From Crassaminicella thermophila (GTDB lineage: Bacteria; Bacillota; Clostridia; Peptostreptococcales; Thermotaleaceae), in contig NZ_CP042243.1 of assembly GCF_008152325.1 (NCBI RefSeq), forward strand, positions 501,026 to 565,025: a stretch of 64,000 nucleotides of DNA, given 5' to 3'. Below are positions 24,895 to 34,347 of the stretch, piece after piece. The notes under the pieces were generated by a model. That model was not told the origin of the DNA. It saw only the letters and a program-made list of their open reading frames with translations, and searched no databases. Position numbers and translations under genes: made by a program. How positions within the stretch are numbered: position 1 is the stretch's first letter; every line of letters begins with the position of its first letter.

Positions 24895-25491
24895 TTGTTA
24901 ATTGAAGGAACGATAATCGGGTTGCTTTTAGGAAAAATCAGAGGGGGTAGACTAGAAAATTTAAAATTTTTGACTATAAGAGGATGGCCTTTATTTATAC
25001 TGGCTTTGATTCTTCAAATAATGCTTATATTTGAAACTCCTTTTTTATCTCGATATGAAGGATATGTTTATGCTATTTCTTTGATTTTTTTGCTTATTGT
25101 TTTGGTTATAAATATAGATAAAAAAGGTTTTTGGGTATTACTAATTGGTGTGACTCTAAATCTATTGGTGATTTTTTTGAATAACGGAAAGATACCTATA
25201 TCTTTTGAAAGCTTAGATTTAGCAGGAAAAATATCTTTAATAGAAGGAATAAAAAGTGGAGAAATATTAAGATATATACCGTTAGAGGATGCTAAAACAT
25301 GGACAAAATTTTTAGCAAAATGCATTGTAATTCCAAAACCATATCCCTTGTCGAAGGTTATTAGTGTAGGAAATATATTTATCAGTTTGGGTATTGTTTT
25401 GTTTATACAAGGGGAAATGATACGAATACGAAGGAGATTTGGGCATAGAAGTACAAAAATGATAATATTTCAATATAAAGGGCAAAAATAA
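24895..25491 (+). CDS. DUF5317 family membrane protein
   Basis: 198 residues with about five hydrophobic segments. Opening MLIEGTIIGLLLGKIRGGRLENL, with the GGRLENL turn after the first membrane helix, is the hallmark of DUF5317. A later PISFESL and NGKIP-type loop also fits. Function unknown. Start TTG 24895 follows AGGGAG (24881-24886) at 8-base spacing; the GTG codons at 24886 and 24889 lie inside or touching the ribosome site. Ends at a hairpin terminator before secA. Confidence 0.85.
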   Translation: MLIEGTIIGLLLGKIRGGRLENLKFLTIRGWPLFILALILQIMLIFETPFLSRYEGYVYAISLIFLLIVLVINIDKKGFWVLLIGVTLNLLVIFLNNGKIPISFESLDLAGKISLIEGIKSGEILRYIPLEDAKTWTKFLAKCIVIPKPYPLSKVISVGNIFISLGIVLFIQGEMIRIRRRFGHRSTKMIIFQYKGQK

Positions 25492-25516
25492 GGAAGAATG
25501 AGAATTCTTCCTTTTG
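25490..25516 (+). terminator. Terminator between DUF5317 gene and secA
   Basis: AAGGAAGAAT, GAGA loop, ATTCTTCCTT, then TTG. It overlaps the stop codon of the upstream gene. Confidence 0.7.
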
Positions 25517-25606
25517 TATTGTAAATATTTACCTTTGCATGTACATTTCATTATGTTACAATGAAAGTTGGAGCAGTATGCACTCATTTAGAGAGGATGA
25601 TAAAAA

Positions 25607-28288
25607 ATGAAGTTTTTAGAAAAGATATTCGGTAGTTTTAATGATAGAGAAGTGAAAAGATTATTTAAGATAGTAGACCAAATAGAGGCATTAGAAGAAA
25701 AAATCAAAAAATTAAGTGATGAAGAATTAAAAAATAAAACTAATGTATTTAAAGAAGAATTAAAAAATGGAAAAACATTAGATGACTTATTACCAGAAGC
25801 TTTTGCAGTAGTAAGAGAAGCAGCATGGAGAACTTTAGGAATGAGACACTTTCCTGTACAGCTTTTAGGAGGAATTGTGCTTCATCAAGGACGTATTGCT
25901 GAGATGAAGACAGGGGAAGGAAAAACTTTGGTTGCTACAGCTCCTGTATACTTAAATGCCCTTGAAGGAAAAGGTGTACATGTTGTAACTGTTAATGATT
26001 ATTTGGCAAAACGTGATATGGAATGGATGGGTAAAATTTACAATTTCTTAGGCTTATCTGTAGGCTGTATTATTCATGGAATGAGTACAGAAGCAAGAAG
26101 AGCTGCTTATAATTCAGATATTACTTATGGAACAAATAATGAATTTGGTTTTGATTATTTAAGAGACAATATGGTCATATACAAAGAAGAAATGGTTCAA
26201 AGAGAGCTAAATTATGCTATTGTGGATGAGGTAGACAGTATTTTAATAGATGAAGCAAGAACACCTCTTATTATTTCTGGAGCAGGAGAAAAGTCAACAA
26301 AGCTATATCAAATTGTAGATCAATTTGTAAGAAATCTTAAAGAAGAAGTAGATTATGTGATAGATGAAAAAGCAAACACAATTGTCTTAACAGATGAAGA
26401 TGGTGGTGGTGTTGAGAAGGCAGAAAAGTTTTTTGGAATAGAAAATCTTGCAGATCCAGAAAATATGGAGATTTCTCATCATATTAATCAAGCATTAAGG
26501 GCACATAAACTAATGAAGCGTGATAAGGATTATGTGGTAAAGGATGGAGAAATTGTTATTGTTGATGAATTTACAGGAAGACTTATGTTTGGTAGAAGGT
26601 ACAGCGATGGATTACATCAAGCTATAGAAGCAAAAGAAGGCTTGAGGGTGCAAAGAGAATCAAAGACTTTGGCAACCATTACCCTTCAAAACTATTTTAG
26701 AATGTATAATAAGCTAGCTGGTATGACAGGTACAGCAAAGACAGAAGAAGATGAATTTAAGCATATTTATAATATGGATGTTGTAGTAGTTCCGACAAAT
26801 AAGCCTATTCAAAGAAAGGATTTGCCTGATTCTATTTATAAAACAGAAGAAGGAAAGTTTAAAGCTGTTATAAACCAGATAATAGAAAAGCATAAAAAGG
26901 GACAGCCAGTACTTGTCGGTACTATATCTATAGAAAATTCAGAGCTTTTAAGCAAAATGTTAAAAAGATATGGAATCAAGCATGAAGTTTTAAATGCAAA
27001 GCAACATGAAAGAGAAGCAGAGATTGTATCTCAAGCAGGACGATTTGGGGCTGTAACCATTGCTACAAATATGGCAGGACGTGGTACAGATATTGTATTA
27101 GGTGGAAATGCTGAATTTATGGCGAAAAAGGAATTAAAAAAGAGAGGATATAGTGATTATGTTCTTTCTATGGTTACAAGCTTTGCACCTACAGAGGATG
27201 AAGAAGTTATAGAAGCTAGAAAGCTTTATAATGAAATTTATGAAGAAATCAAAAAGATGACAGATAAAGAGCGTGAAAAGGTTGTTGAAGCTGGTGGACT
27301 TGCGATTATCGGTACGGAAAGACATGAATCAAGAAGAATTGATAATCAGTTAAGAGGACGTTCAGGTCGTCAAGGAGACAAAGGATCATCTCAATTTTTT
27401 ATTTCATTAGAAGATGATTTGATGAGATTATTTGGTAGTGAAAAAATACAAGGAATTGTAGAGAAATTAGGGATGGATGATGACCAACCTATTGAAGCAG
27501 GTATTCTTTCAAAATCAATAGAGAGCGCACAAAAGAGAGTAGAAGGAAGAAACTTCTCAATAAGAAAGCATGTTCTTCAGTATGATGATGTTATGAATAA
27601 GCAAAGAGAAGTTATGTACAAAGAAAGAAGAAGGGTTTTAGAAGGAGAAAATTTAAGAGAGCATATTATGGGAATGCTTTCAAGTATTGTAGATAGTGCT
27701 ATTGAAACTTATACAGCAGATGCAAAATACCCAGAAGAGTGGGATTTAAAAGGAATGGAAGACTATCTATACACTATATTTTTACCAAAAGGAAGCTTAC
27801 AATTTGATGATTTAGAAGAACTGACAAAAGAAGAGCTAAAGTCAAGAATAATGAAAATGGCAGATGATTTATATCGTCAAAAAGAAGAAGAAGTTGGAGA
27901 AGAAAGAATGAGAGAATTAGAAAGAGTAATTCTTCTTCGTATTGTAGATACAAAATGGATGGATCATATTGATGCTATGGACCAACTAAGACAAGGAATT
28001 GGACTTAGAGCTTATGGACAAGAAGATCCTGTAAGAGCTTATCAAGTTGAAGGATTTGATATGTTTGAGGCTATGATTGCTAGTATACAGGAAGATACAA
28101 TAAGACACTTATTCAATGTAACTGTTCAAACAGAAACACAGAGAAAACAAGTTGTAAAAGTGACAGGAATGAGAGGTCCTGATGCACCAGAAGAAAGAAA
28201 GCCTGTTACTAAGCATAATCATGTTGGAAGAAATGAACCTTGTCCATGTGGAAGTGGTAAAAAGTACAAAAAATGTTGTGGTAGATAG
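25607..28288 (+). CDS. secA: Preprotein translocase ATPase SecA
   Basis: 893 residues. Walker [21 protein letters not shown] lies near residue 102, Walker [21 protein letters not shown] near 207, the helicase block [15 protein letters not shown] near 487, and [15 protein letters not shown] near 582. The C-terminal zinc motif [13 protein letters not shown] ends the protein. It drives Sec export at the membrane, including the lipoprotein and membrane proteins encoded in this window. GAGAGGATG precedes ATG 25607. prfB follows 14 bases later, a common Firmicutes order. Confidence 0.98.
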   Translation: MKFLEKIFGSFNDREVKRLFKIVDQIEALEEKIKKLSDEELKNKTNVFKEELKNGKTLDDLLPEAFAVVREAAWRTLGMRHFPVQLLGGIVLHQGRIAEMKTGEGKTLVATAPVYLNALEGKGVHVVTVNDYLAKRDMEWMGKIYNFLGLSVGCIIHGMSTEARRAAYNSDITYGTNNEFGFDYLRDNMVIYKEEMVQRELNYAIVDEVDSILIDEARTPLIISGAGEKSTKLYQIVDQFVRNLKEEVDYVIDEKANTIVLTDEDGGGVEKAEKFFGIENLADPENMEISHHINQALRAHKLMKRDKDYVVKDGEIVIVDEFTGRLMFGRRYSDGLHQAIEAKEGLRVQRESKTLATITLQNYFRMYNKLAGMTGTAKTEEDEFKHIYNMDVVVVPTNKPIQRKDLPDSIYKTEEGKFKAVINQIIEKHKKGQPVLVGTISIENSELLSKMLKRYGIKHEVLNAKQHEREAEIVSQAGRFGAVTIATNMAGRGTDIVLGGNAEFMAKKELKKRGYSDYVLSMVTSFAPTEDEEVIEARKLYNEIYEEIKKMTDKEREKVVEAGGLAIIGTERHESRRIDNQLRGRSGRQGDKGSSQFFISLEDDLMRLFGSEKIQGIVEKLGMDDDQPIEAGILSKSIESAQKRVEGRNFSIRKHVLQYDDVMNKQREVMYKERRRVLEGENLREHIMGMLSSIVDSAIETYTADAKYPEEWDLKGMEDYLYTIFLPKGSLQFDDLEELTKEELKSRIMKMADDLYRQKEEEVGEERMRELERVILLRIVDTKWMDHIDAMDQLRQGIGLRAYGQEDPVRAYQVEGFDMFEAMIASIQEDTIRHLFNVTVQTETQRKQVVKVTGMRGPDAPEERKPVTKHNHVGRNEPCPCGSGKKYKKCCGR

Positions 28289-28302
28289 AAAGGCGGGATT
28301 TA

Positions 28303-29407
28303 ATGGTACAGTTAGAACAGCTAAAGTATGAGCTTAGCTTGTTGAAAGAGCCTATTGAAGATTTGAGGGTTTCTCTTTGACATAGATAAGCTAACATCTG
28401 AGATAAAAGAATTGGATGAAAAAGCAATGGAGCCAGCGTTTTGGGATGATCCTAAGAATGCGCAAAAGATTTTGCAAAAATCAAAGCAGTTAAAAGATAA
28501 GTTAAATAGATATGAAGCATTATCTGAAAAGTATGAGGAATTAAACCTACTGCTAGATATGGCAATAGAGGAAAAAGATTTATCAGTAGAAAAGGAAGTG
28601 CAGGCTGATATTGAAAAGATTAAGGAAGAAATAGATACAATAAGGGTAGAAACCTTACTATCAGGAGAATACGATAAGAATAATGCAATTATTTCTATCC
28701 ATGCAGGAGCAGGAGGTTTAGATGCTCAGGATTGGGCAGAAATGCTTTTAAGAATGTATACAAGATGGGCTGAAAAGAAAGGATACAGAGTTAAAACCCT
28801 TGATATATTACCAGATACGGAAGCTGGAATTAAAAATGTAACATTATTGATTGAAGGGGAAAATGCTTATGGGTATTTAAAATGTGAAAGAGGTGTTCAC
28901 AGAATTGTAAGAATATCTCCATTTGACCCATCTGGTAAAAGACACACTTCTTTTGCATCATTAGACGTTATGCCAGAATTAGATGAAGATATAGAGATCG
29001 ATATTAATCCTAATGATTTAAGGATAGATACGTATCGTGCTAGTGGTGCAGGAGGACAGCACGTAAATAAGACAGATTCAGCAATTAGGATTACTCATAT
29101 TCCAACAGGAATTGTTGTACAATGTCAAAATGAGAGGTCTCAGCATAGCAATCGTGAAACAGCAATGAAAATGTTAATATCAAAGCTTATAGAAATAAAA
29201 GAACGAGAGCATAAAGATAAAATTGAGGATTTGAAAGGTGATTATAGTCAAATTGCATGGGGAAGTCAGATAAGGTCTTATGTTTTTCATCCATATAATA
29301 TGGTAAAAGACCATAGAACTAATGCAGAAGTAGGAAATGTGCAAGCTGTTATGGATGGAGAAATTGATTTGTTTATTAATGAATATTTAAAAAAAGAGCA
29401 AAAATAG
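28303..29407 (+). CDS. prfB: Peptide chain release factor 2 with programmed +1 frameshift
   Basis: The gene begins ATG 28303 (MVQLEQLKYELSLLKEP) and meets TGA at 28378-28380 after 25 codons. The shift site reads AGGGTTTCTCTTTGAC, the standard slip CTT TGA C with an internal Shine-Dalgarno-like AGGG. After skipping one base, the frame runs from GAC 28379 to 29407 and gives DIDKLTSEIKELDEKAMEPAFW. The GGQ motif lies in SGAGGQHVNKTDSAIR. RF2 terminates at UGA and UAA, and low RF2 favours the frameshift, so it controls its own level. This is an active autoregulated gene and not a broken one. Confidence 0.96.
28365..28381 (+). promoter_or_regulatory. Programmed +1 frameshift signal of prfB
   Basis: AGGG (28366-28369) stimulates a slip on CTT (28375-28377) before TGA (28378-28380) followed by C. 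Confidence 0.95.
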
Positions 29408-29428
29408 CTGGGGAAATACCCGGCTATT
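29403..29428 (+). terminator. Weak hairpin after prfB
   Basis: AATAGCTGGG, GAAATA loop, CCCGGCTATT. No proper T tract follows, so termination may be partial. Confidence 0.45.
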
Positions 29429-29461
29429 ATTATAGAATTAATTGAAAGGAGTCTTATAGAT

Positions 29462-31609
29462 TTGATTGCCAAACAATTAGCAAAAGAATTTCAAATAAAA
29501 GAATCACAGGTAAAAGCAACAATTGAATTAATTGACCAAGGAAATACCATTCCATTCATTGCAAGATATAGAAAAGAAGTAACAGGAGAGTTAAGTGATA
29601 CAGTACTTAGGGAATTGTTTGATCGTCTTACATATTTAAGAAATTTAGAGAAAAGAAAAGAAGAAGTAATAAGACTTATTCATGAGCAGGACAAGCTTAC
29701 AGAAGAATTAAAGGAAAAAATTCAGAATGCAATTACCCTAACAGAGGTAGAAGACTTATACAGACCTTTTAGACCAAAGAGAAGAACAAGAGCAACAATT
29801 GCAAAAGAAAAAGGACTTGAGCCATTAGCAGAAATTCTATTTTCCCAGGAAATATTCGACGGCACCATAGAGGAAATTGCAGTAAAATTTGTCAACGAAG
29901 AAAAAGATGTCAATACAGTTGAAGAAGCTATTGAAGGAGCACAAGATATTATTGCAGAGAAGGTATCAGATAATGCAGATTATCGTAAAAAAATAAGAAA
30001 TTTAACCTTTTATAAAGGAATCGTGGTAGTAGTAGCTGCAAATCCTGATGAAAAATCTGTTTATGAAATGTATTATGATTACAAAGAACCTGTAAAAAAA
30101 ATACTAGATCATAGGGTTTTAGCAATAAATCGTGGGGAAAAGGAAAAAATATTAAAGGTTAAAATTGATGCTCCTGTAGAAGATATATTATATTTCTTAA
30201 AAAGTGAGATAGTAAAGAAAAGAAGAAGTATAACCTCAAGCTTTGTTGAAGAAGCTGTAGAGGATAGTTACAAGAGATTAATTGCTCCATCTATTGAAAG
30301 AGAAATTCGAAATGAACTTACAGAGCGTGCAGAGGAGAAAGCAATAAAAGTATTTGCAACAAATCTTAATAATTTATTGTTGCAACCTCCTATGAAGGAT
30401 ATGGTTGTAATGGGTTTTGACCCTGCTTATAGAACAGGATGTAAAATAGCAGTTGTAGATGAAACAGGAAAGCTATTAGATACAACTACTGTCTATCCAA
30501 CAGAGCCACAAAATGATATAGAAAATGCTAAGAAGGTTTTAAAGGAGCTAATTGAAAAATATGGAGTAAATATTATTGCTATAGGAAATGGGACTGCTTC
30601 AAGAGAATCAGAGATGTTTGTAGCAGAAATGATTCAAGAAATAGATAGAAAAATATATTATCTTATTGTAAATGAAGCAGGGGCATCTGTGTATTCGGCT
30701 TCAAAGTTAGCAGCCGAAGAATATCCAGATATTAATGTATCTTTAAGAGGAGCTATATCTATTGCAAGGAGACTACAAGATCCATTGGCAGAATTGGTAA
30801 AAATTGAACCAAAGCATATAGGGGTTGGGCAGTATCAGCATGATGTAAATCAATCAAGACTTGATGAAGCCCTAAAGGGTGTAGTAGAGGATGCAGTAAA
30901 TCGTGTAGGAGTAGATTTAAATACAGCTTCTGCTTCACTGCTTCAATATATTTCTGGTATTAGTAAATCTGTGGCGAAAAATATTGTAAAATATAGAGAA
31001 GAAAATGGAAAGTTTAAAGATAGAAAAGAATTACTAAAGGTTTCTAGACTTGGACCGAGCGCTTTTGTGCAGTGTGCAGGATTTTTAAGAATTTCAGATG
31101 GCAAAAATGTATTAGACAATACAGCAGTCCATCCAGAATCCTATGGTGTTGCTGAGAAGCTATTATCAATAATAGGATATTCATTAGATGATGTAAAAAA
31201 TAAAAAGCTACAAAATATTAAAGAAGAAGTAGATGATAAAAAAATAGAAGAATGGGCAAAAGAGTTAGAGGTAGGGATTCCTACACTAAAAGATATTCTT
31301 AATGAACTTAAAAAACCAGGAAGAGACCCTCGTGATGAAATGCCTAAGCCAATTTTTCGAACAGATGTGTTAAAAATCGAGGATTTGAAACCTGATATGA
31401 TTTTAACAGGTACAGTAAGAAATGTAATTGATTTCGGTGCATTTGTAGATATAGGTATAAAAAATGATGGACTTGTCCACATATCAGAAATGAGTGACAA
31501 GTTTATTAAAAATCCTATGGATGTAGTTTCTGTAGGGGATGTGGTAAAGGTAAGGGTTCTGAAGGTGGATATGGAAAGACAGAAGGTTTCTTTAAGTATG
31601 AAGATATAA
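29462..31609 (+). CDS. tex: Tex family RNA-binding protein
   Basis: 715 residues in the usual Tex order. Helical N-terminal part with IPFIARYRKEVTGELSD (residues 20-36) and DLYRPFRPKRRTRA. YqgF/RNase H-like domain with VMGFDPAYRTGCKIAVVD (residue about 317). HhH region with VGVDLNTASASLLQYISGI. C-terminal S1 domain with GTVRNVIDFGAFVDIGIKNDGLVHISEMS (residues about 645-673). Tex binds nucleic acid and RNA polymerase. Start TTG 29462 follows AAAGGAGT. Confidence 0.96.
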   Translation: MIAKQLAKEFQIKESQVKATIELIDQGNTIPFIARYRKEVTGELSDTVLRELFDRLTYLRNLEKRKEEVIRLIHEQDKLTEELKEKIQNAITLTEVEDLYRPFRPKRRTRATIAKEKGLEPLAEILFSQEIFDGTIEEIAVKFVNEEKDVNTVEEAIEGAQDIIAEKVSDNADYRKKIRNLTFYKGIVVVVAANPDEKSVYEMYYDYKEPVKKILDHRVLAINRGEKEKILKVKIDAPVEDILYFLKSEIVKKRRSITSSFVEEAVEDSYKRLIAPSIEREIRNELTERAEEKAIKVFATNLNNLLLQPPMKDMVVMGFDPAYRTGCKIAVVDETGKLLDTTTVYPTEPQNDIENAKKVLKELIEKYGVNIIAIGNGTASRESEMFVAEMIQEIDRKIYYLIVNEAGASVYSASKLAAEEYPDINVSLRGAISIARRLQDPLAELVKIEPKHIGVGQYQHDVNQSRLDEALKGVVEDAVNRVGVDLNTASASLLQYISGISKSVAKNIVKYREENGKFKDRKELLKVSRLGPSAFVQCAGFLRISDGKNVLDNTAVHPESYGVAEKLLSIIGYSLDDVKNKKLQNIKEEVDDKKIEEWAKELEVGIPTLKDILNELKKPGRDPRDEMPKPIFRTDVLKIEDLKPDMILTGTVRNVIDFGAFVDIGIKNDGLVHISEMSDKFIKNPMDVVSVGDVVKVRVLKVDMERQKVSLSMKI

Positions 31610-31624
31610 AATTTTATTTACTAA

Positions 31625-31656
31625 AGAAGGACTTTACTTAGTCCTTCTCGTTTTTG
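31625..31656 (+). terminator. Terminator after tex
   Basis: AGAAGGACT (31625-31633), 6-base loop, AGTCCTTCT (31640-31648), then CG and TTTTT. Confidence 0.88.
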
Positions 31657-31676
31657 TAAGGAAGTGTTTGGTTGAT

Positions 31677-32939
31677 ATGGGAAAAAAGAGATTGGAAAAT
31701 ATTTTTGCTATTTGTATGATAACTGTTTTTATGGGACAAGTCTATTTTACCCCATTTTCACAATGGTTTAGATTTTCATTAGCTGTAGTCGTATTATCTT
31801 TATTATTGATCCATTTTAAAGATGTCTCAATTATGTTTGTGTCTACTTGTATAGCAATACTTATGTTTTTATTTAGAGGGCTTGTCCATTTTATTGCATA
31901 TCATGAGATGTCTTTACTAGAAACACTAGTACGTTACTTGCCTGTAACCATATTTTATTTAACTTTTGGATTGTTTTTTGAGATTTTTAATATTAGGAAC
32001 AGACTAAAAAATCCTATGACATTTATTTTATATTTGTGGATTTGTGATAGTGTTGGGAATATGGCAGAGGCTTTTTTAAGAAGTTTTAGGACTAATATTT
32101 ATTTTGAAAAAGAAATATTAACTATTATTCTTGTTGGATTTGTTCGATCACTCATTACTTTTTTTATTAATAAAATTATTTTGTATTATAAAAATACATA
32201 TGAAAGAGGGCAAAAAGAAAACAAGTTTAGAGAATTATTATTATTTAATGCTAGGTTAAAAACAGAGCTTTTCTTTTTGAGAAAATCAATGGTTGATATT
32301 GAAGATATGATGGAAAAAAGTTATCAATTATATAAAAGATTGCAGGAGCCAGAATTAAAGAATCAGGCTTTATATATTTCTAGAAACATTCATGAAATAA
32401 AAAAGGATTATTTACGAGTGGTATTAGGTATAGAAGAGACTCTTTCAGAAGGAAGTAAGAGTATGTTTATGAGTGTAGAGGAAATTTTTAAAATAATAGA
32501 AGATAATACACAAAAATTAATAAATATTAGCAATAAAAATATCTCTCTTAAACATGTTGTGAAAGATAATTTCTATACAAATGATTTTTATCCATTAATA
32601 TCTATACTTAATAATCTCATTATTAATTCTATTGATGCTATAGAGTTAATGGGTGAGATTATCATAGAGGAAGAAAGAATTGGAGAAAGCTATATTTTTA
32701 AAATAACTGATAATGGTATTGGAATTGAAGAAGATGATATAGACTTAATATTTGAACCTGGTTTTACTACAAAAATCGATACAGTAACAGGAAAAATGTC
32801 AACAGGTATAGGGTTATCTCATGTAAAATATATAGTGGAAAATCATTATGAAGGTAACATTATTGTTAAATATGGCAAAGGTGAAAATACAACATTTCAG
32901 ATAACAATTCCTGCTGTAAAAATAGAAATGAGGAAGTGA
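31677..32939 (+). CDS. GlnK-like sensor histidine kinase
   Basis: About 420 residues. Five to six membrane helices occupy residues 1-175. A coiled coil leads to a short histidine segment SRNIHEIKKDYLRVV, which resembles the Spo0B/GlnK type of dimerisation helix. The HATPase domain carries ILNNLIINSIDAIE, ITDNGIGI and TGIGLSHVKYIVE. Its partner regulator starts 5 bases after the stop and has a YcbB domain, as in B. subtilis glnK-glnL. A glutamate/dicarboxylate symporter lies downstream and may be the target (inference). TTG 31668 is an alternative start closer to AAGGAAGTG. Confidence 0.85.
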   Translation: MGKKRLENIFAICMITVFMGQVYFTPFSQWFRFSLAVVVLSLLLIHFKDVSIMFVSTCIAILMFLFRGLVHFIAYHEMSLLETLVRYLPVTIFYLTFGLFFEIFNIRNRLKNPMTFILYLWICDSVGNMAEAFLRSFRTNIYFEKEILTIILVGFVRSLITFFINKIILYYKNTYERGQKENKFRELLLFNARLKTELFFLRKSMVDIEDMMEKSYQLYKRLQEPELKNQALYISRNIHEIKKDYLRVVLGIEETLSEGSKSMFMSVEEIFKIIEDNTQKLINISNKNISLKHVVKDNFYTNDFYPLISILNNLIINSIDAIELMGEIIIEEERIGESYIFKITDNGIGIEEDDIDLIFEPGFTTKIDTVTGKMSTGIGLSHVKYIVENHYEGNIIVKYGKGENTTFQITIPAVKIEMRK

Positions 32940-32943
32940 TGAA

Positions 32944-33846
32944 ATGGATACGAACTTTTATATTATAGAGGATGATAAAGTAATCCAAAACCTATTAAAA
33001 AAAATAATATTAAAAAATAATTTAGGGGATATTATAGGAATATCTGATGATGGTGCACAGGCTATAGATGAGATTAAAAGACTTAAGCCAGATATTGTTT
33101 TGGTGGATTTATTGTTGCCAGAAATTGATGGTATCAGCATTGTATCTGATATAAATAGGTCTAAGTGCAAGACAACTTTTATTATGATTTCTCAAGTTAC
33201 ATCAAAAGAAATGATTGCAGAGGCATATAAAGAAGGAATTGAATTTTTTATCAACAAACCAATCAATGTTGTTGAAGTAGTTTCAGTAATTAAAAAAGTG
33301 AAAGAGAAAATGAATATGTTTCATGTGATTCAATCTTTTAAAAATGCTATTAAAGAGATTCAGATATATGAGGAAAATAGTTTGGATAAAGAGATTGAGA
33401 CATCTAGTAATAAAGATAAGATTGAAAAAATATTAGCACAATTAGGGATTTTGGGAGAAGCAGGGAATAATGATATCATTGAAATTATTCTTTGGATTCT
33501 AGAGCAAGATAAAGATGCAGGGAAAAATCCAATAAAATATAAAATGACGGAAATCTATAATTATTTACAAAGAAGGTATGAACAGGAATACCAGATTACA
33601 ACCAATGTTTTTGCTATAGAACAAAGAATTAGAAGAGCAGTTAATAGAGCATTAATAAATATTGCTCATATGGGTATTGAAGATTATGGAAATGAAATAT
33701 TCATAAAATATGCCAGTATTTTGTTTGATTTCAAAGAAGTAAGAAAACAAATGAATCATATTAGAGGGAAGTTAGATTACGGTGGTAAAATTAGTGTGAA
33801 GAAATTTATTGAAGGAATTATTGTATCTATAAAAAATCCTATATAA
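32944..33846 (+). CDS. GlnL-like response regulator (REC + YcbB domain)
   Basis: 300 residues. The receiver (1-120) carries the acidic pair at IEDDKV, the phospho-acceptor in DIVLVDLLLPEIDG and the conserved lysine in FFINKPINV. From about residue 130 a YcbB-type domain follows, with YEQEYQITTNVFAIEQRIRRAVNRALINIAHMGIEDY. In B. subtilis the related GlnL activates glutamine use and transport. The signal sensed here is not known. The stop is followed by the first copy of a structured repeat, which lies between this gene and the symporter. Confidence 0.88.
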   Translation: MDTNFYIIEDDKVIQNLLKKIILKNNLGDIIGISDDGAQAIDEIKRLKPDIVLVDLLLPEIDGISIVSDINRSKCKTTFIMISQVTSKEMIAEAYKEGIEFFINKPINVVEVVSVIKKVKEKMNMFHVIQSFKNAIKEIQIYEENSLDKEIETSSNKDKIEKILAQLGILGEAGNNDIIEIILWILEQDKDAGKNPIKYKMTEIYNYLQRRYEQEYQITTNVFAIEQRIRRAVNRALINIAHMGIEDYGNEIFIKYASILFDFKEVRKQMNHIRGKLDYGGKISVKKFIEGIIVSIKNPI

Positions 33847-33852
33847 AAATAC

Positions 33853-33878
33853 ACTTAGGTTTTTGTACCTAAGTTTGA
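33853..33878 (+). terminator. Terminator after the response regulator (left copy)
   Basis: ACTTAGGT, TTTTGT loop, ACCTAAGT, TTT. The same hairpin occurs again at 34140-34166 on the other side of the repeat element. Confidence 0.75.
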
Positions 33879-34137
33879 GCTTGTTGACAAAATTATATTT
33901 ATAAATGAATTGAAAAATAACGCTCATAAACAAAGCTTTAGGGAAAACTAAGATTCATAATTTCAAAAAATCCTAACGCACCTAATCAAGACATCCTATC
34001 TTGTAGGATGCTGGCTTAGCATCCATGCTAAGCCTACGGATTTTTTTGAAATTCTTCATTAAGTTTTCTTTACTAAAGCTTTGCAATCATTTGCTTTTAT
34101 TTTTCAATTATAATAATTCTATTTTGTCTATACTCTG
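33878..34137. repeat. Structured repeat element, copy 1 (about 260 bp, MITE-like)
   Basis: No coding frame. The ends are inverted: GACAAAAT...AATTGAAAAATAA on the left and its complement TTATTTTTCAATT...ATTTTGTC on the right. Further in, CAAAGCTTTAG (33931-33941) pairs with CTAAAGCTTTG (34073-34083). At the centre are two perfect hairpins: CATCCTA/TAGGATG (33992-34010) and GGCTTAGCA/TGCTAAGCC (34013-34034). The whole element can fold as one long cruciform. A second copy lies at 51335-51587. It is flanked on both sides by the same terminator hairpin, 24 of about 26 bases identical. Confidence 0.88.
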
Positions 34138-34166
34138 ACACTTAGGTTTTAATACCTAAGTTTTTT
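34138..34166 (+). terminator. Terminator, right copy flanking the repeat element
   Basis: ACTTAGGT, TTTAAT loop, ACCTAAGT, then six T. It matches the left copy except for two loop bases. Confidence 0.8.
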
Positions 34167-34347
34167 ATTTTTTAGGAGATGATAAGATTAAAAATTTGTG
34201 GATAACTTTTGATATATATTAAATGATAGATGGATTTAAGCAGGAAAAATAAAAAAGTTTTATTCTGTTTGGTTATGTCTGATTTTGTTAGGAAAAGGTT
34301 ATCATTAGTTAGGATTTTTAATTTAAATAAAAAAGGGGGAATTATTT

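Noticed and set aside
28303-28380. prfB as a pseudogene with premature TGA
   Set aside because: The TGA is the known programmed frameshift site of RF2.
33878-34137. Group II intron or riboswitch as explanation of the repeat element
   Set aside because: Too short for an intron, no domain V-like motif or reverse transcriptase; present at unrelated genes and with flanking duplications, which a riboswitch would not show.
34196-34204. Single TGTGGATAA DnaA box before the symporter gene
   Set aside because: An isolated 9-mer in AT-rich DNA may be chance.
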